Assembly (NCBI RefSeq): GCF_019458805.1
Contig: NZ_JAIBOA010000008.1
Span: 186,001 to 250,000, forward strand
Source of the DNA: Actinomadura parmotrematis
Lineage (GTDB): Bacteria; Actinomycetota; Actinomycetes; Streptosporangiales; Streptosporangiaceae
Reading direction: 5' to 3'
Length of the DNA: 64,000 nucleotides
This document shows, piece after piece, positions 29,701 through 41,769 of this stretch (positions within the stretch are counted from its first letter, which is position 1; each line of letters opens with the position of its first letter). The translations under genes were made by a program, and so were the position numbers. The notes under the pieces were generated by a model. The model worked only from the letters and a program-made list of their open reading frames with translations. It did no database searches and was not told where the DNA came from.

Positions 29701-30764
29701 GGGGCGGGCTCCGGTTCCGGGGTGGGCGGTCCGGCGGCGCGCAGCTCCGCGCGCAGCCGGTCCATGATCTCTTCGGGGCGGCCGGCGGCGGTGGCCGCGG
29801 CGGCGCCGGCGTGGCCGCCGCCGCCGAGCACCGCGCAGGCGCGGGCCACGTCCACGGCCCCCTTGGACCGCGTCGACACGTACCAGTCGCCCTCGTCGGT
29901 CTCCTTCAGCACGACCGCGACGTCGGCCTCGTCGGCGCGGCGGAGCTGGTCGATGACGCCCTCCAGCTGGTCGTAGCGGACGTCGCCGCGGTCGGCGCGG
30001 GCGATCGTCGTCCAGACCAGGCCGTGGCCGGCCGCCGCGTCGCGCTCCAGCCGGGCGCGGGCGAGCGCGCCCGCGAGCACCTGGAGGTAGCCGAACGGGG
30101 CGCGGTCCCACAGCTCGCGGCTCACCGCCTCGGGGCGGACGCCGACCTCCAGCAGCCGGCCGGCGAGATCGTGCACCTGCGGCGTCGTGCACGGGTACTT
30201 GAACGAGCCGGTGTCGCTGGCGAGCCCGGCGTACAGGCCCTGCGCCATCGGGTTGGTGAGCCGCACGCCGAGGCGCCGGATCAGCTCGTCGACGAGGACG
30301 GCGGTCGCGGCGGCCGATCCGTCCACCAGCCGCACCGCCGGGCCGAAGTCGCGGCCGGTCGCGTGGTGGTCCAGGACGATCAGGTGGCGGGCCCGGGACG
30401 CCGGGCCGGCGAGGCCGCCGAGCCGGTCCGGGCCGGCCGCGTCCAGCGCGATCATCAGCTGCGGCGCGGCCGGGATCCGGGACGGCTCGACGAGCATCTC
30501 CTGGCCCGGCAGGAACCGCAGGCTGGCCGGCACCGTGAACGGCTCGCCGAACGAGGCGAGGACGCGCTTGCCGAGGCCGCGCAGCGCCTGCGCGAGCGCC
30601 AGCATCGAGCCGAGCGCGTCGCCGTCGGGCACCACGTGGCAGGCGAGGCAGACCTCCTCCGCCGTGCGGATCAGGCGGAGCGCCCGGTCCCACTGGAGGA
30701 GGGGCCGGTACGCCCCGCCGGCGGCGTCGCCGGCGGGGGCGCAGGCCGCGGCCGGGCCGGTCAC
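29697..30764 (-). CDS. DHH/DHHA1 phosphoesterase (NrnA-type)
   Basis: 355 residues. DHH motifs HVVPDGDALGSMLAL, LDHHATGRDFG and ASDTGSFKYPCTT, followed by the DHHA1 domain with GGGGHAGAAAATAAG. Actinomycete homologues degrade short oligoribonucleotides or cyclic dinucleotides and have pAp phosphatase activity. It overlaps rbfA upstream and truB downstream by four bases each. GTG 30764 is used. Confidence 0.92.
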   Translation of the reverse strand: MTGPAAACAPAGDAAGGAYRPLLQWDRALRLIRTAEEVCLACHVVPDGDALGSMLALAQALRGLGKRVLASFGEPFTVPASLRFLPGQEMLVEPSRIPAAPQLMIALDAAGPDRLGGLAGPASRARHLIVLDHHATGRDFGPAVRLVDGSAAATAVLVDELIRRLGVRLTNPMAQGLYAGLASDTGSFKYPCTTPQVHDLAGRLLEVGVRPEAVSRELWDRAPFGYLQVLAGALARARLERDAAAGHGLVWTTIARADRGDVRYDQLEGVIDQLRRADEADVAVVLKETDEGDWYVSTRSKGAVDVARACAVLGGGGHAGAAAATAAGRPEEIMDRLRAELRAAGPPTPEPEPAP

Positions 30765-31240
30765 GGCGTCCGCGGCCCGGCGGCGTCCTCGTCGCCGGCG
30801 TCCTCGTCCGCCTCGTCGACCTCGCCCGCCGTGCGGTAGGGGTTGGCCTCGCCGGCCGGGGAGGCGCTCTGCGCCGCCCGCGCCACCTCGGCGTCCCGGG
30901 CGCGGGCCTTGGCCAGCAGGTCGTCGATGTGCGCGACGTTCTCCATGACCTCGTCGGGGACGAAGGTGAGGGACGGGGTGTGCCGCACCCCGGTCTTCCG
31001 CCCCACCTCGGTGCGGATGACGCCCTTGGCGCTCTCCAGCGCCGCGGCGCTCTCCGCCCGCTCGGCGTCGGTCCCGTAGACCGTGTAGTAGACGGTGGCG
31101 TCCCGCAGGTCGTTGGTGATGCGGGTGTCGGTCACGGTCACGAAGCCGAGCCGCGGGTCCTTGATCCGGCGCTCCAGCATCTCCGCCACGATCTGCTGGA
31201 TGCGGTCGGCGAGCTTGCGCGCCCGGGCTGCGTCCACCAC
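30761..31240 (-). CDS. rbfA: Ribosome-binding factor A
   Basis: 30S maturation factor. 159 residues: KH-like core from ARARKLADRIQQIVAEML through DPRLGFVTVTDTRITND and VYYTVYGTD to LTFVPDEVMENVAHIDDLL, then an acidic tail (DEADEDAGDEDAAGP). The GTG at 31240 is fixed by AAGGAG seven bases upstream; the longer frame is non-coding. The stop overlaps the DHH start. Confidence 0.95.
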   Translation of the reverse strand: MVDAARARKLADRIQQIVAEMLERRIKDPRLGFVTVTDTRITNDLRDATVYYTVYGTDAERAESAAALESAKGVIRTEVGRKTGVRHTPSLTFVPDEVMENVAHIDDLLAKARARDAEVARAAQSASPAGEANPYRTAGEVDEADEDAGDEDAAGPRTP

Positions 31241-31302
31241 GATCGCACTCCTTTTCTGTACAGCGTCCCCCCTGGCGCCTCCTGGGGCGCCGCGGCGGGC
31301 CG

Positions 31303-31611
31303 CTAGTCCTCGTCGTTGAAGAGCCGCTGCCGCGCCGACAGCAGTTCGATCTCGGGCCGGCCGGCCACCAGCCGCTCGCACCGGTCGAGCACGTCGGTGC
31401 AGTTGGCGGCGGTGCCCGACACCACCGCCACCCCGATCCGCGCCCTGCGGTGCAGGTCGTTGTCCCCCGTCTCGGCCACCGCCACCGCCGGGAAGTGCCG
31501 CTGCACCTCGGCGATGATCGGCCGGATCACCCCCCGTTTCTGCTTGAGCGAGTGGACGTCGCCCAGCAGCAGGTCCAGTGTCAGCGCGCCGACGAACACC
31601 TGGTCGATCAC
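31303..31611 (-). CDS. YlxP-like DUF503 protein
   Basis: 102 residues with the DUF503 signature FVGALTLDLLLGDVHSLKQK, then GVIRPIIAEVQRHFPAVAVAETGDND and RIGVAVVSG. Small, widely conserved next to rbfA/infB; thought to be ribosome-related, function not established. GTG 31611 start; no strong ribosome site. It lies between infB, across a terminator, and rbfA. Confidence 0.9.
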   Translation of the reverse strand: MIDQVFVGALTLDLLLGDVHSLKQKRGVIRPIIAEVQRHFPAVAVAETGDNDLHRRARIGVAVVSGTAANCTDVLDRCERLVAGRPEIELLSARQRLFNDED

Positions 31612-31703
31612 CTCGGTCGTTGTGCCTCAGATGGAACGACGGCGGGGCGGCGGCGTGTTCCCGGCCGGCGGCCGGGGCGGTGCGGCCGCCCCGGCCGCCG
31701 ACA

Positions 31704-31745
31704 TGACGTGACGCCAGGTTAGAAGATCAACCTGGCGTCACGTCA
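31704..31745 (-). terminator. 17-bp stem terminator after infB
   Basis: TGACGTGACGCCAGGTT pairs perfectly with AACCTGGCGTCACGTCA across an 8-base loop (AGAAGATC). It lies 37 bases beyond the infB stop in the 170-base gap before ylxP. Confidence 0.8.
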
Positions 31746-31781
31746 CTGGTTATTCATCCGCTCGTTCGCACGGCCGTCGCC

Positions 31782-34841
<3,060 letters not shown>

Positions 34842-34949
34842 TGCACTCCCTACTCGGTCCGGGGGTGCGGCCACCGGACCGTGGTTACCTTGCCGTACTC
34901 ATCGCGGCGTGCTCATCGAGCGCTCATAGCAATCTCGACCTGCTTCCGA

Positions 34950-35252
34950 CTAGACGTCGCTTACCGATTGGCCATCCTGCTGCTGCGCGGACTGCACCGC
35001 AAGCCCGTCCCGTAGCGCACCGGAGTCGAGCGGTCCCGCCAGGCGGAACGCCCGGGGGAACGCCCGACGGCGTTCGGCGAGCTCCAGGCACGCCGGATCG
35101 GGGTGCAGGTGGGCGCCCCGTCCCGGCAGCCGCCCGCGGCCATCAGGAACGATGACGTTCCCGACGACCACCAGGCGCAACAGGTCGGACTTGGCCGTGC
35201 GAGCCCGACAGCCCACACACGTGCGCATCGGGACCGACCGGCCACGTGGCAT
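34950..35252 (-). CDS. YlxR-like DUF448 protein
   Basis: About 100 residues. The YlxR motif MRTCVGCRARTAKSDLLRLV, then GRLPGRGAHLHPDPACLELA, are clear. YlxR proteins bind RNA or affect RNase P and sit between nusA and infB, as here. ATG 35252 is chosen; an internal ATG at 35228 right before RTCVGC is possible, and a TAGACT box overlaps this area. Confidence 0.9.
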   Translation of the reverse strand: MPRGRSVPMRTCVGCRARTAKSDLLRLVVVGNVIVPDGRGRLPGRGAHLHPDPACLELAERRRAFPRAFRLAGPLDSGALRDGLAVQSAQQQDGQSVSDV

Positions 35253-35319
35253 GAGTCTACCGCGCCCGGACGCCCCGGGGTCCTGCCGCATGCCGTCCAC
35301 GTCCCCCCGACCGTCCGGA

Positions 35320-35378
35320 GCCGGGGCCGATCCCGGCCCCGGCGTGACCTACCTCATACCTTCCCGGGCGCGCCCGGG
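35320..35378 (-). terminator. Two hairpins between nusA and ylxR
   Basis: A 9-bp stem GCCGGGGCC/GGCCCCGGC (35320-35343, loop GATCCC) and a 16-base perfect palindrome CCCGGGCGCGCCCGGG (35363-35378) lie in the 147-base gap. They probably attenuate readthrough in the nusA operon, where NusA itself acts on pausing and termination. Confidence 0.5.
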
Positions 35379-35399
35379 GTCATCCGCGCCGCTCGGGCG

Positions 35400-36437
35400 C
35401 TACTCCGCGCCCGCCCGCTCGTCGCGCCGCTCGGCCTGGCGGTCGTCCCGCCGCTCGTCGCGGCCGGGCTGCTGCTCGGTGTCGGCGCGGATGTCGATCC
35501 GCCAGCCGGTGAGGCGGGCGGCGAGGCGGGCGTTCTGGCCCTCCTTGCCGATCGCCAGCGACAGCTGGTAGTCGGGCACGATCACCCGGGCGACGCGGGC
35601 GTCGGCGTCGACGACCTCGACCGAGGTGACCCGCGCCGGCGACAGCGCGTTGCCGACGAACTCGGCCGGGTCCTCGGCGAAGTCCACGATGTCGATCTTC
35701 TCGCCGTGCAGCTCGGCCATGACGTTGCGGACCCGGCTGCCGACCGGGCCGATGCAGGCGCCCTTGGCGTTCACCCCGGGCTTGCGCGAGCGCACCGCGA
35801 TCTTGGTGCGGTGGCCGGCCTCGCGGGCGATCGCGGCGATCTCCACGGTGCCGTCGGCGATCTCGGGGACCTCCAGGGCGAACAGCTTGCGCACCAGGTT
35901 CGGGTGGGTGCGCGACAGCTGCACCGACGGGCCGCGGTGGCCCTTGCGGACCTGGACCACGTAGGCGCGCAGCCGCTCGCCGTGCTCGTAGCGCTCGCCC
36001 GGCACCTGCTCCTGGGGCTGCAGCACCGCCTCGATCTTGCCGAGGTCGACCAGCACGTTGCGCGGGTCGTTGCCCTGCTGGATGATCCCCGACACGATGT
36101 CGCCCTCGCGGCCGGCGTACTCGCCGAAGGTGAGCTCGTCCTCGGCGTCGCGCAGCTTCTGCAGGATGACCTGCTTGGCGGTGGTCGCGGCGATGCGGCT
36201 GAAACCCTCGGGGGTGTCGTCGTATTCCCGGACCGCGTCGCCCTCGTCGTCGGTCTCGGTGGCCAGCACCGTGACGTGGCCGGTGGCGCGGTCCACCTCG
36301 ACCCGGGCGCGCGCGGCGGCGCCCTCGGTCCGGTGGTAGGCGATCAGCAGTGCGTCTTCGATGGCCTTGATCGCGACCTCCAGCGAGATGTCCTTCTCGC
36401 TCTCCAGGGCGCGCAGGGCCGTCATGTCGATGTCCAT
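35400..36437 (-). CDS. nusA: Transcription factor NusA
   Basis: Pausing, termination and antitermination factor that binds RNA polymerase. 345 residues: N-terminal domain ([20 protein letters not shown]), S1 domain ([17 protein letters not shown]), KH1 and KH2 ([40 protein letters not shown]), and a charged Arg/Asp/Glu tail. It lacks the acidic repeats found in E. coli NusA, as is normal for actinomycetes. AGGGGGGAG precedes ATG 36437; rimP ends 13 bases upstream. Confidence 0.95.
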   Translation of the reverse strand: MDIDMTALRALESEKDISLEVAIKAIEDALLIAYHRTEGAAARARVEVDRATGHVTVLATETDDEGDAVREYDDTPEGFSRIAATTAKQVILQKLRDAEDELTFGEYAGREGDIVSGIIQQGNDPRNVLVDLGKIEAVLQPQEQVPGERYEHGERLRAYVVQVRKGHRGPSVQLSRTHPNLVRKLFALEVPEIADGTVEIAAIAREAGHRTKIAVRSRKPGVNAKGACIGPVGSRVRNVMAELHGEKIDIVDFAEDPAEFVGNALSPARVTSVEVVDADARVARVIVPDYQLSLAIGKEGQNARLAARLTGWRIDIRADTEQQPGRDERRDDRQAERRDERAGAE

Positions 36438-36450
36438 GAGGCTCCCCCCT

Positions 36451-37086
36451 CTACTCCGGCTCGGCCGGAGAACGCGTTTCGTCGGGCTCGGCGGGCTCGC
36501 CGGCGGCCTCGTCGCCGGGCGCGGCGGGCTCGCCGGGACGGCTGAACTCCACCTGCACGCGGCCGCTCGCCAGTTCGGCGTGGCCGTAGCGGCGCCGGTC
36601 CGTGCGGGGCTTGGCGCCCTTGGCCTTGGCCCTGGTCACCACGTCCAGCTCGACGCCCTCGCCGTCGGCCGCGACGACGCGGCCCTCGACCTCGTCGCCG
36701 TCCGCGAGCCGGACCTGCACCAGCCGGCCGGCGGCGCGCCGCCAGTGACGCTCCTCGGTGAGGGGGCGGTCGACGCCCGGCGAGGTGACCTCCAGGACGT
36801 AGGGGGCGCTGCCCATCACGTCGGAGGCGTCCAGGAGGTCGGAGGCGATGCGGCTGACGTCGGCGATGTCGTCGAGGTCGACGCCGTCGTCGGCGTCCAC
36901 CACGACCTTGACGAGGCGGCGGCGGCCGGCGGACCGGACGTCGACCTCCTCCAGGTCGTACCCGGCGGCGGTGACCGCGGGCTCCAGCAGCCGGGTCAGC
37001 TCGGCGTGCGCGCCGGCCCGGCCGGCCGGGGACGCTCCGCCGTCGCGGCCCCGCTGAGCGTGTCCGCCGTCGGACTCGACGCTCAT
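36451..37086 (-). CDS. rimP: Ribosome maturation factor RimP
   Basis: 30S assembly factor. 211 residues, with the family core [41 protein letters not shown] and [20 protein letters not shown], then an SH3-like C-terminal domain and an acidic tail. GAGGAGG precedes ATG 37086. It heads the rimP-nusA-ylxR-infB set. The divergent DUF4439 gene begins 200 bases away; no gene lies in between. Confidence 0.95.
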   Translation of the reverse strand: MSVESDGGHAQRGRDGGASPAGRAGAHAELTRLLEPAVTAAGYDLEEVDVRSAGRRRLVKVVVDADDGVDLDDIADVSRIASDLLDASDVMGSAPYVLEVTSPGVDRPLTEERHWRRAAGRLVQVRLADGDEVEGRVVAADGEGVELDVVTRAKAKGAKPRTDRRRYGHAELASGRVQVEFSRPGEPAAPGDEAAGEPAEPDETRSPAEPE

Positions 37087-37285
37087 GGGACCTCCTCGTG
37101 TTGTGGTGTGGCCGCCTGTGTCGGGTCGGCCCTTCAAGACTATCGACAGCCGGACACCCCAGCGGTCTTTCGGTCGGCTCACCGGCGCGCCGGGTGTGGA
37201 ATGCTGGAGGCGCCCGCCGCCCGGACGGCGAACGCGGGCCCGGCCCGTCCCGGCCGCTCCGGATCCCGCGACGAGGAGAGCACGC

Positions 37286-37804
37286 GTGCCCGATGCCAGC
37301 GCCCCCGTCCGGCGGCGTCCCGTCCTCGGTGCGGCCCTGCTGGGGGCGGGGGCGCTCGCGGTGCCGCTGCTCGGCGGGTGCCGCCGGGCGGACGCGACGA
37401 AGGCGTCGGCGCGCGCCGAGGTGCCCGTCCTGGTCGGCGCGATGGCCGCCGAGCAGGACCTCATCGCCCTCTACGAGGCCGCGCGCGGCGCGCACGCGGC
37501 GCTGGCGGGCGTCCTGGACCCCATCCTCGCGCATCACCGCGAGCACCTGGACGTGCTGCGCCGCCACTACCTGCCGGGGTCGGGCGACCGCGCGGGCGAG
37601 GGCGGCGCGACGCCGTCCCCGCACACCACGACGGTGCCGTCCTCCAGGTCCAAGGCGCTGGCCGCGCTCCGCGCCGCCGAGTCGCGCGCGGCGGCCGCGC
37701 GGGTGGCGGACGTCACCGAGGCGAGCGCGGGGCTGGCGCAGCTGCTGGCGAGCATCGGCGCCTGCGAGGCGGGGCACGCGGCGTTCCTGGCGAGGCCGGC
37801 GTGA
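37286..37804 (+). CDS. Predicted lipoprotein with DUF4439-like helical domain
   Basis: 172 residues from GTG 37286 with GAGGAGAG upstream. A signal with RRRP, hydrophobic core and lipobox LLGGC predicts a lipid-anchored protein. The mature part is helical with MAAEQDLIALYEAARG and DPILAHHREHLDVLRRHYLPG, ferritin-like in character (Glu, His pairs). Its stop overlaps the next gene by four bases. Such a pair upstream of rimP is familiar in actinomycetes; the function is unknown. Confidence 0.7.
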   Translation: MPDASAPVRRRPVLGAALLGAGALAVPLLGGCRRADATKASARAEVPVLVGAMAAEQDLIALYEAARGAHAALAGVLDPILAHHREHLDVLRRHYLPGSGDRAGEGGATPSPHTTTVPSSRSKALAALRAAESRAAAARVADVTEASAGLAQLLASIGACEAGHAAFLARPA

Positions 37805-38286
37805 CCCGGGGCGTCGACGCGCTCCAAGCGGCGCTGCGGGCCGAGCACGCGGCGGTGTACGGGTACGGGGTGCTCGGCGCGCGGCTGCGGCCGCCGCTCC
37901 GCGACACCGCGACGCAGCTGTGGAACGCGCACCGGTCGGCGCGCGACGCCCTGGCGTCCCGGATCACCGGGCTCGGCGGCCGGCCCGACGCGGCGGCCGC
38001 CGCCTACCGGCTGCCGGTGCGGGTCACCTCGGCGCGGACGGCCGCGCAGCTCGCCGCGGCGCTGGAGGACGACCTCGTCACCGCCTACACGGGTCTCGCG
38101 GGCGTGCCGGGCGGGGCCCTGCGCACGCTCGGCGCCAAGGCGATGCAGCAGGCGATCGCGCGGTCGGTGATGTGGCGGGCGAACGCCGGTCAGGGACCGC
38201 CGCCGGCGGCGTTCCCGGGGCTCCCGGCGAGCGCGCTGCCGCCGCGTCCCGAGCCGGGCGAGCAGACCGGCGAGCCGCGCGGCTAG
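37801..38286 (+). CDS. DUF4439 ferritin-like protein
   Basis: 161 residues, GTG 37801 overlapping the previous stop as GTGA. The helices ALQAALRAEHAAVYGYGVLGAR, TQLWNAHRSARDALASRIT and AAALEDDLVTAYTGLAG match DUF4439, a four-helix ferritin-like fold. The conserved acidic/His residues (AEHAAVYGYG) might bind metal, but this is not shown. A long apparent frame starting at 36361 is the antisense of nusA/rimP and is not coding. Confidence 0.8.
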   Translation: MTRGVDALQAALRAEHAAVYGYGVLGARLRPPLRDTATQLWNAHRSARDALASRITGLGGRPDAAAAAYRLPVRVTSARTAAQLAAALEDDLVTAYTGLAGVPGGALRTLGAKAMQQAIARSVMWRANAGQGPPPAAFPGLPASALPPRPEPGEQTGEPRG

Positions 38287-38338
38287 GCCGTGTCTCGACG
38301 TCGCGCAGTAGGGCGGATGGCGTCGAGACACGGCCTAG
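38283..38338. terminator. Bidirectional 18-bp stem terminator
   Basis: CTAGGCCGTGTCTCGACG pairs with CGTCGAGACACGGCCTAG across 20 bases. The arms contain the stop codons of both convergent genes (DUF4439 and the exonuclease), so the terminator is built into the two gene ends. Confidence 0.85.
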
Positions 38339-39273
38339 CGGGGGACGCCCGGGCGGACGTCGTCCAGCAGGGCGAGGAAGGCGTCCTCGGTGAGGAACGG
38401 GACGCCCTCGGCGAGGGCGCGGCGGGCCTTGGCGCTGCCGGAGCGGGGGTCGTTGGCGACGAGCGCGCTCGTGGTGCGGCTGACCGAGCTCATCATGTCG
38501 AGCCCGGCCGCCGAGCCGCGCCGCGACAGCTCGAACCGGTCCACGGCGGTGTCGCCGGTGATGGCGACCTTCATGCCCTGCACCAGCGGGCCGCCGGGCG
38601 CGAGCCGCCCCGGGCAGCGGAACGCGCAGGGCACCTTGGGGATCGGCGGCCGGTACAGGAACTGGGCGGGCGGGCCGTCCATCACCGGGAGCGTGACGCC
38701 GCCGGCCGCCGCGCCCGCGAGCAGGCCGCGGAAGACGCCGGCGAGGGCGCGGGTGTCCTCCAGGGCGTCGTGCGCGCGGGCGTGGCCGACGCCGTAGTGG
38801 GCGGCGAGGGTGCCGAGCTTGAGGTTCGGGGTGGGCAGCGCGAGGCGGCGGCTCAGCATCAGCGTGCAGAGCCAGGACCCGATCGGCGAGGGGACGCCGG
38901 CGCGGCCGAACTCGCCGGTCAGGAAGGCGTGGTCGAAGGGGGCGTTGTGGGCGACCAGGACGCGCCCCTCCAGCAGCCCGGCGAGGTCGCCCGCGACCTG
39001 CTCGAAGGTCGGCGCGCCCGCCAGGACCTCCCGGGTCAGGCCGTGGACGTGCACGGGCCCGGGGTCGCAGCCGGGGTCCAGCAGGGTGCTGTACTCGGCG
39101 GCCGGGGTCCCGTCCGGCCCGGCGGTGATCACCGCGACCGACAGCACCCGGTGCCGCCCGGCGAGCAGGCCGGAGGTCTCCACGTCCACGATCGCCCAGT
39201 CGCGGGCGGTGTCCCGGGGGGCGGCCGGGCCGCCCGCGAGCGCGGCGGCCGGGCTGCTCAGGGGGACGGGCAT
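38335..39273 (-). CDS. DEDDh 3'-5' exonuclease with C-terminal BRCT domain
   Basis: 312 residues. Exonuclease motifs: WAIVDVETSGLLAG (Exo I, Asp-Glu), VLVAHNAPFDHAFL (Exo II) and ARAHDALEDTRALAG (Exo III with His), as in DNA polymerase III epsilon. From about residue 225, MKVAITGDTAVDRFELSRRGSAAGLDM, ALVANDPRSGSAKARRAL and PFLTEDAFLALLDDV form a BRCT domain. Likely a DNA repair or proofreading nuclease recruited through BRCT. ATG 39273. Confidence 0.88.
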   Translation of the reverse strand: MPVPLSSPAAALAGGPAAPRDTARDWAIVDVETSGLLAGRHRVLSVAVITAGPDGTPAAEYSTLLDPGCDPGPVHVHGLTREVLAGAPTFEQVAGDLAGLLEGRVLVAHNAPFDHAFLTGEFGRAGVPSPIGSWLCTLMLSRRLALPTPNLKLGTLAAHYGVGHARAHDALEDTRALAGVFRGLLAGAAAGGVTLPVMDGPPAQFLYRPPIPKVPCAFRCPGRLAPGGPLVQGMKVAITGDTAVDRFELSRRGSAAGLDMMSSVSRTTSALVANDPRSGSAKARRALAEGVPFLTEDAFLALLDDVRPGVPR

Positions 39274-39390
39274 GACGCCAGGTTAGCGCCGGACGGGCGC
39301 ACCCCCTGCGACCCGTTGGGAACTTTGTCCGCTTTCACGGCGTTCACTCCTGTTACCGGATCTGGCTTCACTCGGGGGAGGAAACCAGCG

Positions 39391-39633
39391 ATGACCGTCG
39401 AACAGCACACCGGCCACTCCGACCTCAGCGAGCTGCGCGCGGCCTACCGCGAGCAGCTCGCCCAGCTCACGGCCGAGCGGGACGAGGCGCGCGGGCAGGC
39501 GCACCGGGCGCGCGCGGAGGCGGTGACCGCGCGGGCCGACCTGGCGCGGGTCAACGCCAAGGTGGAGGAGCTCTTCAAGATCGCGGGGGTGCCGCGGGAG
39601 GACGGGCGCCCGGCCTCCGACCACCCCGGCTGA
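39391..39633 (+). CDS. Small coiled-coil protein
   Basis: 80 residues, nearly all one charged helix: YREQLAQLTAERDEARGQAH and RADLARVNAKVEELFKIAGV. GGGGAGGA precedes ATG 39391. No family recognised; it could be a partner or oligomerisation protein. Confidence 0.65.
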   Translation: MTVEQHTGHSDLSELRAAYREQLAQLTAERDEARGQAHRARAEAVTARADLARVNAKVEELFKIAGVPREDGRPASDHPG

Positions 39634-39668
39634 CCTCCGGCGGGCGGGCGCCGCTCACACCTCGCCGC

Positions 39669-40931
39669 TCACACCTCGCCGCGCGCCATGGCGCGCAGGC
39701 GGGCGAACACGCGCCCGTCCGCGGCGAGCCCGTTGTGCGCGTACTCGCTGGTCACCCACGGTTTCAGGCCGCGGATGGCGGCGGCGGTGCGCAGGGAGTC
39801 CTCGCGGTCGACGTACATGTCGTCGTGGTAGACGGCGGCGGCGACCGGGACGGTGTTGGCGGCGAGCCGCCCGGCGTCGTAGAGGGCGGGCCAGTCCGCG
39901 CGGTCGGCGAGCAGCCCGGCGGCGTCGCGGAGGGGGCGGAGCGCGGGGTCCTCGTCGAAGAACCACGGGTAGATCATCTCGCCGGTGAACCGGACCTCGT
40001 CCGCGTCGGGGGCGAACTCGGGGAACTCGGCGCGCACCCGCTCGGCCGCCCACCGCGACGCCCCGCCCTGGCAGTAGATCGCCTCGTGCAGCAGCGCGTA
40101 GAGCGGCTGCCCGGCGTAGGAGACCTCCGCGTCCACGCCGCGCAGGAACGCGTCGGAGAGCTCCTCGCCCGCGAACGCCTCCTCCAGCAGGAAGTGCAGG
40201 GCGTCGAAGCGCGCGGACGATCCGAAGGCGATGCCGAGCGTCTGGAAGCGGCGCGGCGTCAGCCGGTCTCCCCCGGGCAGGCGCACGTCGTGCTCGGCGA
40301 GGTGGTCCCGGACGCGCCGGGCGGCGTCCCGGTCGCCGGGGTAGCGGGCGAAGTAGCGCTCGTTGTGGGCGAGGACGCGCGGGTAGGCGGCGCGGTACAC
40401 CTCGTCGGGGCCGGTGGTGAGACCGGGCAGGCCGCCGGTGACGAACGCCTCGGCGAGGCCCTCGGGCGCCTGCGACAGGTAGGTGACGGTGCAGAAGCCG
40501 CCGAAGCTCTGCCCGAGGACGCTCCAGGGCCGGTCGCCCGCCAGGCGGCGGCGGAGCAGTTCGGCGTCGCGGACGATCGCGTCGGCGCGGAAGTGGCCGA
40601 GGTAGGCGGCGGCGTCCGCCGGGTCCGCGGGAAGGGTCTGCCGGGTGGCGGGGGTGCTGCGGCCCGTGCCGCGCTGGTCCATGAGCAGCACCCGGTAGTG
40701 CTTCAACGCCTCGGGCAGCCAGGCGGCGCCGGCGTTCGGCCGGGTGGCCTTGCCCCCGGGACCGCCCTGGAGGAACAGCAGCCAGGGGAGTCCCGCGTCC
40801 TCGCGGCCCGCCGCCACGACCTCGCGCGCGTACAGCCCGATCGCCGGCCCGCCGGGGTCGGCGTGGTCGAGCGGGACGTCGAGCAGGTGGTCGGTGCAGA
40901 CCATGCCGGGCAGGCGGAAGGAGGCGGGCAT
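39669..40931 (-). CDS. Alpha/beta hydrolase, prolyl-aminopeptidase-like (S33)
   Basis: 420 residues. Oxyanion/early motif LLFLQGGPGGKATRP, RVLLMDQRGTGRS, nucleophile elbow VLGQSFGGFC, and the likely catalytic His in TSEYAHNGLAADG; this is the proline-iminopeptidase type. The substrate is probably an N-terminal Pro peptide or an ester. The ATG at 40931 is seven bases downstream of TAGCGT, so a leaderless message is likely; the frame to GTG 40940 overlaps that box. Confidence 0.85.
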   Translation of the reverse strand: MPASFRLPGMVCTDHLLDVPLDHADPGGPAIGLYAREVVAAGREDAGLPWLLFLQGGPGGKATRPNAGAAWLPEALKHYRVLLMDQRGTGRSTPATRQTLPADPADAAAYLGHFRADAIVRDAELLRRRLAGDRPWSVLGQSFGGFCTVTYLSQAPEGLAEAFVTGGLPGLTTGPDEVYRAAYPRVLAHNERYFARYPGDRDAARRVRDHLAEHDVRLPGGDRLTPRRFQTLGIAFGSSARFDALHFLLEEAFAGEELSDAFLRGVDAEVSYAGQPLYALLHEAIYCQGGASRWAAERVRAEFPEFAPDADEVRFTGEMIYPWFFDEDPALRPLRDAAGLLADRADWPALYDAGRLAANTVPVAAAVYHDDMYVDREDSLRTAAAIRGLKPWVTSEYAHNGLAADGRVFARLRAMARGEV

Positions 40932-40938
40932 GCCCTCC

Positions 40939-40944
40939 ACGCTA
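40939..40944 (-). promoter_or_regulatory. TAGCGT -10 box of the S33 hydrolase
   Basis: Minus-strand TAGCGT, seven bases before the ATG at 40931. Confidence 0.5.
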
Positions 40945-40974
40945 CAAGGCGCGCCGCAAGGCCCTGGCCTGCGG

Positions 40975-41667
40975 TCAGCGGCCGTCCGACCAGCGGTCGA
41001 TGTGCGGGAGCAGCTCGTCCAGGCCGCTGATGACGGCGTCGGGGACGACGTCGTGCGGGGGGACGCTGCCGTTCGGGAGCAGGACGGCGCGGAGCCCCGC
41101 GGACTGGGCGCCGTGGATGTCGTCGTAGGGGCGGTCGCCGACGAACACGCAGGCGGCCGGGTCGTCCGCGCCGACCGCGTCCATCGCGGCCCGGAAGGCG
41201 TCCGCGTGCGGCTTGGTCCAGGGGATCTCGCTGGAGTAGACGGCGCCGTCCAGCAGCTCCAGCACCCCGTCCCGGGCGAAGATCCGCTCGTGCCAGGCGC
41301 GCGACCACGTGGTGTTGGACAGCACGCCGACCTTGATGCCGCGCTCGCGCAGGGCGCGCAGCAGCGGGAAGGCGTGCGGGTCGGTGTAGGTGTGCGGCGT
41401 CCACGCCTCGTACCAGGCGGCGAGCAGGGTCTCGGACGCCGCGACGCCGGCGAGCGCGAAGATCTCGTCGAGGGTGCCGCTGCGGTGCTCGTCCCGGCAC
41501 CGCCGCCACAGCTCGTCCTCGGCGTCCAGCAGCGCCACCGCGGCGCGCTCCACCTCCCCGGCCGGCAGGTGCGCGGCGCAGAGCTCGCGCCACATCTCGC
41601 CGAGCGAGACGTCGTGCCAGGGGGTCAGCGTGCCGCCCCAGTCGAAGATCACCGCGTCGATGGCCAC
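40975..41667 (-). CDS. HAD-superfamily hydrolase
   Basis: 230 residues. Motif I IDAVIFDWGGTLT (nucleophile Asp in FDWGGT), motif II VLSNTTW, motif III Lys in SEIPWTKPHADAF, motif IV VFVGDRPYDDIHGA. These are the phosphatase/dehalogenase-type HAD residues; the substrate cannot be told. GTG 41667 follows a TACGAT box by six bases. It precedes the S33 hydrolase on the same strand by 43 bases. Confidence 0.88.
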   Translation of the reverse strand: MAIDAVIFDWGGTLTPWHDVSLGEMWRELCAAHLPAGEVERAAVALLDAEDELWRRCRDEHRSGTLDEIFALAGVAASETLLAAWYEAWTPHTYTDPHAFPLLRALRERGIKVGVLSNTTWSRAWHERIFARDGVLELLDGAVYSSEIPWTKPHADAFRAAMDAVGADDPAACVFVGDRPYDDIHGAQSAGLRAVLLPNGSVPPHDVVPDAVISGLDELLPHIDRWSDGR

Positions 41668-41673
41668 GCCCGG

Positions 41674-41679
41674 ATCGTA
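41674..41679 (-). promoter_or_regulatory. TACGAT -10 box of the HAD hydrolase
   Basis: Minus-strand TACGAT, six bases before GTG 41667. Confidence 0.45.
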
Positions 41680-41769
41680 GGCGGGCCGGGGCGTAACCGG
41701 AAAGGCCCGGCGCGCGATGTTCCGGACGAACCGCCCCCTTGATCCGCCCTTCCGGGCCGAGGAGACCGC

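Noticed and set aside
36361..37800. A continuous 641-codon plus frame ending at 38286
   Set aside because: The first ~480 codons are antisense to nusA and rimP; the real gene starts at GTG 37801.
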